DNA of 64,000 bases from NCBI GenBank assembly GCA_003988855.1, contig QYAI01000006.1, positions 310,001 through 374,000 on the forward strand. Reading direction: 5' to 3'. The position numbers and the translations under genes were made by a program. This DNA comes from Arachnopeziza araneosa (lineage: Eukaryota > Ascomycota > Leotiomycetes > Helotiales > Arachnopezizaceae). Of the stretch, positions 1-10,017 are shown one piece after another. The notes beneath the pieces were generated by a model, which was not told where the DNA came from, did not search any database, and saw only the letters and a program-made list of their open reading frames with translations. How positions within the stretch are numbered: position 1 is the first letter of the stretch; each line of letters opens with the position of its first letter.

Positions 1-764
1 CACAGCTAAAGTCTGAGAATGAGAAGAAGCAAAAGCGTATAGACGAGCTCGAAGCCATCAGCGGAACCTGGCAACAACGCCTGGACAAAGAACGCAACCA
101 TGCAGGAAGTCAATACAGAGCTCTTCAAGAGAAGCATAGCAAGGAGGTTGAGGCGAGGAAAGCCCTCGAGGAACGTTTGAAGGCGTTCGAAATGAGGCCT
201 CCGCATCGACCACGGTCACAAAATAGGGGTAGAGGGAGAGGGCATTCTGGGCATCTTCATACAAATAGCCACCCCATTCCAACCATGAGAGGCAACCGCT
301 TTCAGGATTTACCTCCTAACACCACGTTTGGAAATCTGCCTCGTCGCGGTAGCCAAATCCCACAACCTACCCGTCCCTCAACGCCATTACGACCAAATCG
401 AGAAAAGTCAGGTACAAGTTCAACTATTCGTCCGTCAACACCAATTCGGCCAAACTTTAATAGGGAGCCGGGAAGCAATGCCAGCACACTCTTTAGCTCT
501 GCAAACTCGACATTTTCCCGAAGGAGTGACCGGTCAAACGATTCCGCAAGTTCTGTTAGCTCGGCCACTATTCGAAGTACTTCTCCGGATCCGGATAGTC
601 TAACCACCACGAAATCAAGCACGCCTCCTCTGATAGAGTTGAGCGTACCCGTATCTCCAACTCCGGTTCTTCTTAAACCTAATATTGGCTCAGAAAATAA
701 GCCTGGCCATACATCAAAACCGTCATGGGCTATGGTTGCGAGATCTGTTTCCTCTATAGTCTGA
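1..764 (+). CDS. C-terminal part of a coiled-coil/disordered protein (5' end outside the window)
   Basis: The frame with codons starting at base 3 is open from the window edge to the TGA at 762-764, so about 253 residues of the C-terminus are visible. The first roughly 60 residues are rich in K, E, Q and R with heptad-like leucines (LKSENEKK, RLDKERNH, LEERLKAFE), which suggests a coiled coil. The rest is low-complexity and disordered: an RG-rich patch (NRGRGRGH), then Ser/Thr/Pro/Arg-rich sequence with a near-duplicated RPSTPLRPN / RPSTPIRPN motif. It ends PSWAMVARSVSSIV. No enzymatic domain is visible and I do not recognise the family; a scaffold or RING-type protein whose N-terminal domain lies upstream is possible. 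Any intron upstream cannot be judged. Confidence 0.7.
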   Translation, partial: QLKSENEKKQKRIDELEAISGTWQQRLDKERNHAGSQYRALQEKHSKEVEARKALEERLKAFEMRPPHRPRSQNRGRGRGHSGHLHTNSHPIPTMRGNRFQDLPPNTTFGNLPRRGSQIPQPTRPSTPLRPNREKSGTSSTIRPSTPIRPNFNREPGSNASTLFSSANSTFSRRSDRSNDSASSVSSATIRSTSPDPDSLTTTKSSTPPLIELSVPVSPTPVLLKPNIGSENKPGHTSKPSWAMVARSVSSIV

Positions 765-1212
765 GATGAATATTGACAAACTCTTCGCAATACTCCAGCC
801 AAAAAGGCTACCGATCTGGCTTGCCTTGCAAAAGGTGTTAGGCGAGAGCATTCCCGGCGGACTTCAATAACTACCTACCATCTTAGTCGACAGCTTAATA
901 GATAACTTTTGGAGGAATTGGGTCGAATCGAACAGGATATATATGTATAGCCTAGATGCAAAATAAATGGTAAGTTCCTTTTTTTTTAGAACCGAGGTGA
1001 AGCTAACGTGAGAAAGCTCAGAGCTCGATCAACATAGGGCCGTGTTTTCGCAAGATATACAATATAAGAAGCTTAGATATGAGAAATATTATCTGTATAT
1101 AGATCCGATGAGAAAATGAAATGGAGCCATAAAACACATATATGCACTCTACTACTTACTATATCCTTTCTCAAGACTCGTTTCTTCATGGAAATAAAGG
1201 ACTGCGTATCCA
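765..1212. other. convergent intergenic region
   Basis: This is the gap between two convergent genes, presumably holding both 3' UTRs. It is AT-rich with A/T runs (an eight-T run near 980-987). I see no gene or repeat in it. Confidence 0.5.
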
Positions 1213-1983
1213 CTAATCAATAACCAGCTTCCCTTTCGCTTTCCCAATCTTAGACGTGACAGTTCTCATGACCCCCATCCCATTCCCATTCACACTCCCG
1301 CCATCATCGGCACCGCCATCCGCATCCTGCATCGGTCCATCCGCCTGATGCGCATAAGAACCAGATCTGTTCATCTCACTCGTATCCCTCGCAACACCGT
1401 ATCTCTCCCACGCCTCTCTAACCAGCCCCTCCACCCCACCGGCCTTTTCCAACCACCCCCGATCAGGACCTTCACCCTCCCCGTCCCCCTCCTCCATCAC
1501 ACTCAACCTAGCCTCCACCTCCTCGACCCAATCCCTCACCCTCTCCATCTGGTACTCATCCTTGCGCAAGCGGTCCGGCAGGCCCTGGCCCTTGAGCAAC
1601 GCCAGCACGCCCGCGGTGAACGAGTTCGTGATGCCGAGGATGGAGATGGCGGACGTGTGGAGCGAGTTGGACGGGATGGACGAGAGGGACGAGAGCGAGG
1701 CGATGGTTGCGCCGAGCAGGAGTTGCGTTATGATGATAAAGTAGTAGAGGATGTCGATGATGTGGAATTGGATGCGCCGCTGCCGGATCGTGCGCAGGAT
1801 CTGGGCGTAGAGACCAGAGGGTTTGGGGGAGGCGGACTCGAGGGTCGAAGGAGAGGAAGAGGTGTTGATTCCGATTGCGGTACGGAATTTGAGGAGGCTG
1901 GAGGTAGGTGTGGGAGAGGAGGCGGTGGGAGCGGTGGGTTGCGGGGTGGGAGGTGCTAGGAGGGGGGTTTGTTCCGTTGACAT
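1213..1983 (-). CDS. SLATT-fungal type two-TM-helix protein (SMODS/SLOG-associating 2TM effector domain)
   Basis: Single-exon ORF of 256 residues. Residues 1-60 are a Pro/Ser/Thr-rich disordered leader. Residues about 61-160 match what I know of the fungal SLATT domain: a basic amphipathic helix (LRTIRQRRIQFH, 63-74), a first hydrophobic helix (75-97), a Ser-rich loop, a second hydrophobic helix (111-131) ending LALLKGQGLPDRLRKDE, and then a charged helical segment (YQMERVRDWVEEVEARL). The tail is acidic and Gly-rich, ending in a basic stretch KIGKAKGKLVID. In bacteria SLATT proteins are predicted membrane effectors next to nucleotide-signal sensors; the fungal role is unknown. No SLOG or SMODS partner is visible beside it. 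The ATG at 1983 is preceded by an (AG)12 tract in the leader. The domain call rests on pattern memory. Confidence 0.75.
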   Translation of the reverse strand: MSTEQTPLLAPPTPQPTAPTASSPTPTSSLLKFRTAIGINTSSSPSTLESASPKPSGLYAQILRTIRQRRIQFHIIDILYYFIIITQLLLGATIASLSSLSSIPSNSLHTSAISILGITNSFTAGVLALLKGQGLPDRLRKDEYQMERVRDWVEEVEARLSVMEEGDGEGEGPDRGWLEKAGGVEGLVREAWERYGVARDTSEMNRSGSYAHQADGPMQDADGGADDGGSVNGNGMGVMRTVTSKIGKAKGKLVID

Positions 1984-2006
1984 GTTGATAGAGAGGATAA
2001 AAGTAA

Positions 2007-2030
2007 AGAGAGAGAGAGAGAGAGAGAGAG
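2007..2030. repeat. (AG)12 microsatellite in the leader of the SLATT gene
   Basis: An uninterrupted AG dinucleotide run begins 24 nt upstream of the minus-strand ATG, and further GAGA-rich sequence follows to about 2085. Read on the coding strand it is a CT-rich leader, common in fungal promoters and 5' UTRs. Confidence 0.85.
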
Positions 2031-2748
2031 GAAACGGAAGAAGGGAATCAGGAGAGAGGGAGAGAAGAAGATTCAGAGAGAGAAGGAAACTTACGGTATG
2101 GAGTAGGAGCTGAGCTGTCAGCCTTGTGATGCTTTCTCATGCGACACGTGCATGTGGCTGAGATATCTCACTTGACAGCAACTCGTGGCCATTTGGCCGT
2201 CGCCTATCAAGCTTGACCAAACTCCATCATGCTGAGGTTTGGGTGGAATATATGAGGCAAAACATTAAAATGGTTGTCGTTGTGATAATATGGGTAGGTT
2301 CAGCGGAAGGGTTCCGTTGTGCTTCAGGAGGTTGCACGACAGGGATTCCCGAAGAACTTCGATACTTTTTTTGACAGCAAATATAGGAAGAGTCTTCAGA
2401 TACGAATACCACCAAGAGAGAGTTTTATTGTCGACAAACTATTCTTTCGCATATCCTCACTTTGATTTCCGGAATCTCAGCCACGGATTCCTGCATAGAC
2501 ATTATGCTGTCTTAGACGACTTTCTTTCCTAGAGCATTTCCTAGTATCTCTGTTATAGCAAGGACCTTTTCTTCCTGAAAGCGGCTGTCTAATGTATTAG
2601 TATGTGATCTAAACTCTCAAAGCTAACTCGAAGAAGTAAAGTGACCAAGCTTCCATGAATTCGGGCCCGAAACAGGTAGTGCTTTTAAGATAGCTCGACG
2701 GCCTCCTTCAACAGCGGGAAAGGTAGCAATTAAGTATAAGAACAATAC
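2031..2748. other. intergenic region between the SLATT gene and the amidase
   Basis: It holds the promoter of the SLATT gene and the 3' flank of the amidase. Short open frames at 2227-2532 on both strands overlap one another and have no recognisable domain. I see nothing else. Confidence 0.4.
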
Positions 2749-4762
2749 TTACCGTCCAACAATCTGTACGGCAACATGAGCACCATCGTACAGCTCCGGG
2801 TCATCTGTCCGTGGTCAGCGCGATGAATCTTCGTACTCAAAGCATCTACGCACAAGCTTTGAACACCTTCTCATCACTTCCATTCCTCCACTGATATCCC
2901 TCATCTACAACATCAACATTCTTATCCGCCAGGGTCACTGGCAGCACGCTTGCCGAATAGTCAAGTAAATTCACCCAAACACTTAGTCCTGGCAACACAC
3001 GCTTAGCTTTTGTCTCTCCGCTGCCAAATTCTGTCCTACAAACACGTTACTAGGCATTCAGTCAACTTACCATAGTAATCATACATGTTTGGCCTTGCGG
3101 CAGCAAATGGTGCCAAAGGGGCGATAATGGCGTCGACAGGACGACCGGTTCCTGTGTTAGCAACAGTGGAATTCCAGTATTCTAGATATTCTTTCTGGTA
3201 TTGACGTTTGGCCACATTGTTTGCTGCAATCTCAGAGGCAGGGAGTTCGGGTTTCAAGGTTCCGTAGGTAGAAGCGACCTGGGAAATCATCGGCTCTCCT
3301 GAGAGGGCTAATGCAGCATGGACTATTAATTTGTAAGTGAGTATATTATGAGATAGACGAAAGATTAACCATCGGCTCCTCCATCATACATCCAGGTTTT
3401 AAACTATGAGAACGTTAGAGAGAGCCAAAACTGGGGTGGAATGGCATACTGCAATTTCGTGACATCTCTGATGTGGAGGTGGTAGCCACTCGATCGTCTT
3501 ATGTCCAAGTTTCTCCGCCAGCTTGACAACAATATCAAGTGCTCTCCGTACTGGTGGCTGGGGTCGCACTACCCCGTCATCTTTCATAACGGCAAAACAG
3601 AGCTGCCCACCACCATTAGCATTCACAATATCCAATATGGCCTGTTCTTGCTCATCTCTCCATGGGATTTCCGCAACTAGCGGATCATGTAGCCACGGCT
3701 TCATGCTCAATAGGCTTTTGATAACCAACTTCAATGCTCCTACGCTTGTAGCTATAGGTCCAACTACACTGAGGATAGAACCTTGACCATCCATGCTATT
3801 CGCCATTCCTTCGTAAGGCAACCTTCCACTGCTAGGCCTAATACCATAGAGGCCATTGAAAGCGGCAGGAATTCGAATACTTCCGCCGATGTCGGTGCCA
3901 AACCCAACAGGGCTACCTTTGAACCCTATGAGGGCACCTTCCCCTCCAGAGCTACCACCACACGAAAGATTTCGGTTCTTAGGGTTCCAAGTATAGCCGA
4001 TGATGTTATTAGCAGTTTCACCCGCCATAAGAGTATGTGGCACACTGGTTTTGCAGAACAGAACTGCACCGAGGTTACGAAGTTCTTTAACCATTTCTGA
4101 TTCAAACACCTTCTCTTTTCCGCTGCCTTTCTTCCCTTCAAATGTGCCAATCCACTAAAAATTTAACGTTAGTATCAGTACATTGGATAGAGTATGTTAA
4201 GTATTTAAGCACACCGTGTGAGAGCTATATTAAACCTCGAAAGCCAAGATGAGAACTAGAGAAACGACTTACGCCAACGTAGCCCATTGTAGTTTCTACT
4301 CCCTTGACATGAAACTGGTCTTTCAGACTGACTGGTAATCCATGTAGAGGACCTTTCGGCTTCCCATGAGCCTTATAATAGAGATCTAATTTCTCTGCCT
4401 CTTCAATTGCAGCATCAAAGAATATCTCATGTAAACAGTTGACCTGCCTTGGTGTTAGCTACTTATCGCTCAGAGTTTGCTATTCATGTTACCAGTTGAT
4501 GTGCCAAAGCGGCTCTATGACAGAAAGCCTCGGCTACTTCTTTAGCAGTCCAGGTTGCTGAAGTCGTGTTTTTAACAATTCCAACTGCATCAGTTTCCGT
4601 GATTTCAATTTCCTTGCTTGTAAGGTACCGATGGATGTATTTTCCAGTGACATCTCTTTGCTCAGATGCAGAAGGAATGGGTAAAGGTAGTAGCCAGGAC
4701 TTAGGAAGGAGAGTATTTATTTCATCGCGCTTCTTCTTTGCTACTGCTTCCCAGCCTGCCAT
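2749..4762 (-). CDS. amidase signature (AS) family amidase, acetamidase-like
   Basis: Seven exons: 4762-4493, 4443-4273, 4154-3450, 3404-3371, 3322-3071, 2988-2854 and 2804-2749, giving 540 residues, typical of fungal acetamidase-like enzymes. These hydrolyse carboxamides to acid plus ammonia. The Ser-cisSer-Lys triad is visible: Lys131 in GLPVSLKDQF, Ser215 in CGGSSGGEGALIG and nucleophile Ser239 in GTDIGGSIRIPAAF; the 24-residue spacing between the two serines matches fatty acid amide hydrolase. The start at 4762 was chosen because MAGWEAV fits the family N-terminus. No signal peptide is seen, so it is probably cytosolic. The TAA stop lies inside a perfect GTAAGT donor motif, so an alternative C-terminus is possible; family members usually run some residues past the VQIVGR at which this one stops. 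Confidence 0.9.
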
Positions 4763-4905
4763 TTCTATTATCTTAACAATGATGTAACGAATGCTCAATT
4801 ATAGCACAAGATTGAATGTACCTGTCTGTATTGTTGAGAGGTGGTCGTGCTTTCAACCTGAATCGGAAGCAAGGCCTGCCGAGAAACGCACAAAAGTGGG
4901 AGATG

Positions 4906-6070
4906 TCAGTGTAGGGTTTCAAGCGACATGGATTCAAAATCTAATGGTCGGAGTTGAGATGATTCCGCTCTCATTTGACGAACATTGAGGTTGATTCTCT
5001 TATTCTTCATCCATCCTTTCCATGGCAGGTAATCATCGCCGGGCCAATTCTCTAGATAATTTGGACAGGTGTGGGGAAGAATCCATGGAACTCCATGCCA
5101 GGCGAAGCGCGACTCTCCTGACATGTAGACAACATCTCCAGATTGAAGTCGCAGGACAGCTGATCTAGTCTCTTCCGACTTCTCATTGTGGAGTGCGATG
5201 ATAAATATCGCTTCGCATCCAAGACTAATACTAACAAGGCTTCGGTCAACCTCTTCGCTAACGTCTCGGTGCAGACTGAGGGTATCGCCAGGCGAGTAAA
5301 GGTTGACAATAGCAGCTTGAGCCTCCATGTCCGTGAAGATTCCCCCAATTAGTTTGACAATATCGTCCGGAAATTGTGGAGGTTCCTCTGGAGGATATTC
5401 CTTGTTCGTCCAGTCATATTGCCCACCTAGAGTCATCCAGCGCATCTTCTTCTCTAGAGCCCTTTTCACATTCAAGTCTTTCTTCTCATTCCCGTCTTTG
5501 GAAACAAAATTGACGGAAGCTAGATCTTCTGAAAAGAAAGAAGCCCCCTCTTTGGGGTAAATAATTTCATGGTGCAAATGAAGGTTGGTCTTATGCAAGG
5601 GACTCGAAAGATCACGATGAAGAAGACGAGAGAGAAGCTGTTGTTGAACCGCAGGAGGAAAAAGGGAAGGAGCAATCATGAGACCTGACAACTATCAGAA
5701 CAGGAGAGCTATATAGGTTGACGGGAAGTCAAGCTGTAATCAATTTCATGCTCCTACCTGGTATTTCGGGAATACTGTAGACTTTTCCGGAATCACCTAT
5801 ATCAAGCTGGAAATCTGAGTTGTGGGCTACTGGTTCACAGAATGCTTCCAGCACTTCTTGAAGACGTTTGAAGGGTATCTTGTAAATGTTTCGTGCATCA
5901 ATGCTAGTCGAGCCCACATATTGCTGCCTTTGGCTGGTTGTTGAATGTGGTTTCCATGACTTGAACAAATCTTTCAAAACTTGAGGAGGTGCTTCAAGGG
6001 GATTGAGATGGTTGCTAGGAGCATCCATGATGGAATGAGAATCCTGGACTTGATTCTCGGAAGAATGCAT
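4906..6070 (-). CDS. AlkB-family Fe(II)/2-oxoglutarate dioxygenase, ALKBH1-like
   Basis: Two exons, 6070-5758 and 5684-4906 (73-nt intron), giving 363 residues. The double-stranded beta-helix motifs are present: iron ligands His243 and Asp245 in LSLHRDVSEE, distal His301 in RFAWHGVP, and the 2-oxoglutarate-binding arginine in NKRINLNVRQM (Arg334, Arg340). The long N-terminal region containing the RNIYKIPFKRLQ segment and the PG-L-M-I entry to the core resemble the ALKBH1/Abh1 subgroup rather than ALKBH2/3. The family demethylates nucleic acids; ALKBH1 members act on tRNA or DNA, and the substrate here is not decided by sequence. The gene shares a divergent promoter with CDK1. The splice joins CCA-G to GT-CTC, giving IPEIPGLMIAPS. 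Confidence 0.9.
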
Positions 6071-6499
6071 GATCTTTACGATTAAATCCTAGAATCTCAT
6101 AAAAAGGATGAAGAATTGATATAAAAAGAGCATCATCTCATATCCATCATAAGCAGGTTTCGTGTTGGGTGAAATTTTCGCGTTTCGCTCTTCACCGAAA
6201 GTTTAGCCGATGATGTCCCGTTGTTGACTTTGCGCGTTGGCAGTGTTTACTCTTGGGACAACAACGACTTACGACAACCACGGCGCTTGACTCTTCGACC
6301 AATTCGACGACTTTGACTTCTACAAGTCATCCTGGCCTTCACCACACGAACAAAATCATCATCTGCGACTCGATGCTACCATAGTCAATGACGATTGCCC
6401 CTCTTTAAGTTCACCGCCCCACCACAGGACGAAAAAAGCAGATTTACCTGCATCGATATTCATCCACACTCATTTGACACTCCAAAAACATCTTTCATC
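6071..6499. promoter_or_regulatory. shared divergent promoter of the ALKBH1-like gene and CDK1
   Basis: 429 bp separate the two start codons. It contains TTTTCGCG at 6175-6182, which is the reverse complement of the yeast SCB core CRCGAAA, and a GCGCGTTGG near 6232. There are no upstream ATGs in frame with CDK1. The link to SBF/MBF-type G1/S regulation is inferred from motif resemblance only. Confidence 0.5.
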
Positions 6500-7633
6500 A
6501 TGGAGAACTACCAGAAGCTAGAGAAGATTGGAGAAGGTAAACCGCTTGCTGCTCTCTTTCGCATTCATTCTTTCCCAGCGGCATTCTCCAATTCAGACCG
6601 CGCCTCGCAACTAACATTCGTGTCTAGGTACCTACGGTGTCGTCTACAAGGCCCGCGATCTTACAAATTCTGGCCGCATCGTTGCCTTGAAGAAGATTCG
6701 TCTGGAGGCCGAGGACGAAGGAGTTCCTAGCACGGCAATCCGCGAGATCTCTCTCCTGAAAGAGATGAACGACCCAAACATTGTTCGACTTTTTAACATC
6801 GTACACGCGGATGGCCACAAACTCTATCTTGTCTTTGAATTCCTTGATCTTGATCTGAAGAAATACATGGAGTCGCTCCCGGTCAGCGATGGTGGCAGAG
6901 GCAAGGCTTTACCAGAAGGTTCTGGTCCTGAACTTGGTCGACTTGGCCTCGGTGACGCGATGGTTAAGAAATTCATGAGTCAATTGTGCGAGGGCGTTAG
7001 GTACTGTCACAGCCATCGGGTCCTTCATCGTGATCTCAAACCGCAGAACTTGCTGATTGATCGGGATGGCAATCTCAAGCTCGCAGATTTTGGTCTGGCT
7101 CGGGCTTTTGGTGTGCCTCTCCGAACATATACCCACGAAGTTGTCACGTTGTGGTATCGATCACCAGAGATTCTCCTTGGTGGCCGTCAGTACTCTACTG
7201 GTGTTGATATGTGGTCTGTTGGATGTATCTTTGCTGAGATGTGTACGAGAAAACCCCTCTTCCCAGGAGATTCGGAGATTGACGAGATCTTCAAGATCTT
7301 CCGGTAAGCTCCTCCCCTCTCGGTTCGACTTTATCTAATCTTACTAGCCTGCTTGGTACTCCAACTGAAGCGGAATGGCCAGGCGTTATGGATAAAACCT
7401 GCTTTCCTGATTTCAAATCCTCATTCCCAAAATGGGTCCGCGACGAAACTCAACCTCTCTGCACAAATCTCGATGAGAAGGGACTCGACCTCCTTGAGAT
7501 GATGCTTGTTTATGATCCCTCTGGTCGTATCTCTGCCAAGCAGGCTTGCTGCCATCCCTACTTTGAAGATGGTAGCTCCGCATACTCTGGTCGTGGTCTC
7601 GGACCAACATACAAGTCAAACGGTTATCATTAG
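6500..7633 (+). CDS. cdc2: cyclin-dependent kinase 1 (Cdc2/Cdc28 orthologue)
   Basis: Three exons, 6500-6536, 6628-7303 and 7348-7633, giving 332 residues. All kinase landmarks are intact: the Gly loop GEGTYGVVYKA split by intron 1 right after GEG, the inhibitory Thr14/Tyr15 pair, VALKKIR with Lys34, the cyclin-binding PSTAIRE helix at 46-52, VLHRDLKPQNLL, KLADFGLARAFG, the T-loop TYTHEVVTLWYRSPEILLG and DMWSVGCIFAEM. PSTAIRE plus this T-loop separates it from PHO85 and other CDKs. An insert of about 20 residues after DLDLKKYMESLP (Gly/Pro-rich) is, as I recall, typical of filamentous ascomycete CDK1. It drives the cell cycle as the catalytic partner of cyclins. A short C-terminal tail follows residue 320. 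Confidence 0.96.
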
Positions 7634-8219
7634 ATCCGATTATGGGTATAGCGATATCACCACCGCCTCAGCTTGGATAGATGCCGACGGCGAATGAAAC
7701 CAAAAATACATGAGATCGACGAGCCTCAGCATATGCTAATCGCTCTATTCTACATCAACATCAGCATCATTTTCTTATGTCATTGGTAGGTTAGGTGGAT
7801 GGGCGGCGTTGGCTGGGCTGCTCTGCTACGCGCTACGCTTGTTAGCTGGTTCTTGGTAATGTACAGCAGATAATGCGCCGGCTTGCGATAGATCATCTGA
7901 ATTGACTGAGCTGAAAATGGTTGAATGTTTACGTGATAAATTTCACTTCCAACGAGGTTCGTAAATCCTCTATGCTCCCAACTCCGGTGCTATGCTATAT
8001 ACATCTATGCCTTTAAATCCCGTATGATTCATCCAGATCCTCTGTATAAAACCCCCACATTATTCACACTCATATCCAGAACCTCGTCGATTCATCCATC
8101 ATGACAGAAGTTTTAACCATCCTAAAGATGGCATTACATGCACTCTCTTTTCGTCTTCTTTCCCTCCCTCCCAGTCCTGCCCTCAGATCCGGTGGCGCAA
8201 ACCCCGACATAAGGTACGG
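7634..8219. other. convergent intergenic region downstream of CDK1
   Basis: It holds the 3' UTRs of CDK1 and of the minus-strand microprotein gene. I see no further open frame with a domain and no repeat. Confidence 0.4.
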
Positions 8220-8390
8220 TCAGTCATCGACCAAACTCGCGCTCCCCGAACTCCCACTGCCGCTACTACTGCTCCCGCCGACGCTGCCCCGCGCGACCGA
8301 GACCAGATGGTAGATGCCGAAGGCGATGAGCGCCAGGATGACAAAGAGGATGATGATGATGATGGCGATGGCGTCGTTCTCCTGGACCAT
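8220..8390 (-). CDS. 56-residue single-pass membrane microprotein
   Basis: A short ORF on the minus strand (ATG at 8388-8390, TGA at 8220-8222). The product starts MVQENDAIAI, has one strongly hydrophobic helix (about residues 7-30: runs of I, L, V, A and F ending FGIYHLV), a short basic spot (VARGS), and a Gly/Ser-rich tail ending SLVDD. The clean membrane segment with a polar N-terminus and flexible C-terminus looks like a genuine tail-anchored or single-pass protein, not a chance frame. The overlapping longer frames on both strands encode His/Ser- or Asp-repeat sequence and look like shadows. An upstream coding exon cannot be excluded. No family is recognised; small membrane-complex subunits have this architecture. 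Confidence 0.55.
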   Translation of the reverse strand: MVQENDAIAIIIIILFVILALIAFGIYHLVSVARGSVGGSSSSGSGSSGSASLVDD

Positions 8391-8396
8391 CGTGGC

Positions 8397-8446
8397 GGGT
8401 GGGTGTGGGTGTGGAAGTGGGTGTGGAAGTGGGTGTGGATGTGCAG
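8397..8446. repeat. imprecise GGGTGTGGAAGT tandem repeat next to the microprotein start
   Basis: Direct repeats of a 12-bp unit (two near-perfect copies plus diverged flanking GGGTGTGG units) lie immediately upstream of the minus-strand ATG at 8390. On the coding strand the leader is therefore a CACCCACACC-rich, purine-poor stretch. Confidence 0.7.
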
Positions 8447-10017
8447 GGAGCGGTTACTTGGGGGGCCAGGCACAGCGGGACGCAGCCTTGCAGATGGGAT
8501 GTTGATCTCAGAGGATGATCTGCTGAGTGTCAGTTGCTACTCGTCTGGTGCTGCGCCAATAAGCGAAAGGAAGCCCTACCTACCTCTCTACGCAGCCTCG
8601 CACTCACTCGGGGCGTAAGTAGACCCAAAAATTCCGTGCACAGCCTTCTCGGGGGTAACGTCGTAGCCTCGTCTGGTTGCGGGTGATGGGCTAGATAGAT
8701 GATCTCGCGCGCTGGTGAGGAATGTGGAATGTCGTGCAGAGATGTCGGATTGGAATGTGTTTGTATATGTGAGAGAGAGTAGAGAAGCAGAGACTCGGTG
8801 GAGGGAGAGAGGGAAAGTCGTTTTTGTACCAGCACCAGCCTCGCTCGCTTCCCGCCCCAGCCATTTCTGGTGGTCGTGCCAACGAATTGCTGGTGGTTGG
8901 TGGGCAGGGCGTGCGCTCGCTAAGACGGTTGGCGTATCGCAGCCATCTTTCTGGGCGTGGGCGGGATGCTCCCGCCGCTACAGTAGGTCGTTTGGTTCCT
9001 GGATTTTCGATACAGGAGATTCTATCTAGAAAACTTGTTGCGATGATAACAAGGCAGAATCTCAAGTGGAGAATTTGAGCCCTGAGAGTGGTGATGATAC
9101 TATAGCTAAGGGAAACGAATGCACGGACAAGAATGGACGGACAAGAATGGAATTTCTCATGATGCTCCCGTGCGAATCGCCAGCCACCCTTTTGTTTGCT
9201 CTCCGTCCTCTCCCTCACCAGCCACTCGCCTTCCCATTTCCGTTTCATCGCACACAGAAAGGAGCCAGCCCTGACGATTTGAGCCATCAGATTCAACTTA
9301 TCATCTGCCAATCTCGGGCAACGCCTTCCTCCCACCTCACACGAAGGAGCACATGCGCCTCGGCATCGAGTGGTCTGGCTGCCTTGCTTTGGGTGAGGAA
9401 TGGGTGCTGCGGGAACGCGCCGCTCATATCTCATCCAGACTGATACCGCGGACGCTGTATCCCCAGATAGGGTGGCCAGCCGTGTGCGCGGAGGGACGCC
9501 CGTTCGCCATCTCACCACGGCTGTCATGAGCGGGAGGGCCGGGGCAGCTGCATGATTTGTAAGAGGACCAGTGGATGCTCCGTCTGTCGACACCCGTTGT
9601 CAGCGCCACGTGGAGCTTGATCTCTTGGGAAGGCCGGAGGGCAAGCTGAGTAAGGTTAATAATAAATAGATGGCGGTTGTACCGGTCTCGTGGTCTCGGG
9701 AGCCGCAGGGATGGGCCGAGCAGTGGTCCGACATGCCTGGACATGGTGAGGTGTGGAGAGGTGTGGAGAGGTGGTCAGTGGTCGTAAGATGTCCCTGAAA
9801 AAGATCGAAAGGTTTGTTGAAAGAGTGAGACGTGTCTGGTAAAAGTGACGTTGTGCCTGCAGCTGAAAGTTTTAGAAAAAGGGAGGGGGGGAGGATGTGA
9901 GATTTGAGAAAGGCTCTATTTCACCCTTCTACCTCCATCTATATCCATTTCAAACCCCATCTAAACGCCATCCACCCACCCACCCACCTGCTCAAATTAT
10001 TCTTCTCGCCCATTTCC
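8447..10017. other. long intergenic/leader region, no supported gene
   Basis: About 1.6 kb between the microprotein start and the end of riboflavin kinase. A 300-codon frame on the minus strand (8691-9593) is open but its translation is compositionally random (Arg/Ser/Pro/Cys-rich, no domain) and several other frames are also open here. I treat the stretch as promoter plus 5' leader. GTGTGGAGAGGT is tandemly repeated near 9750-9772. Confidence 0.4.
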
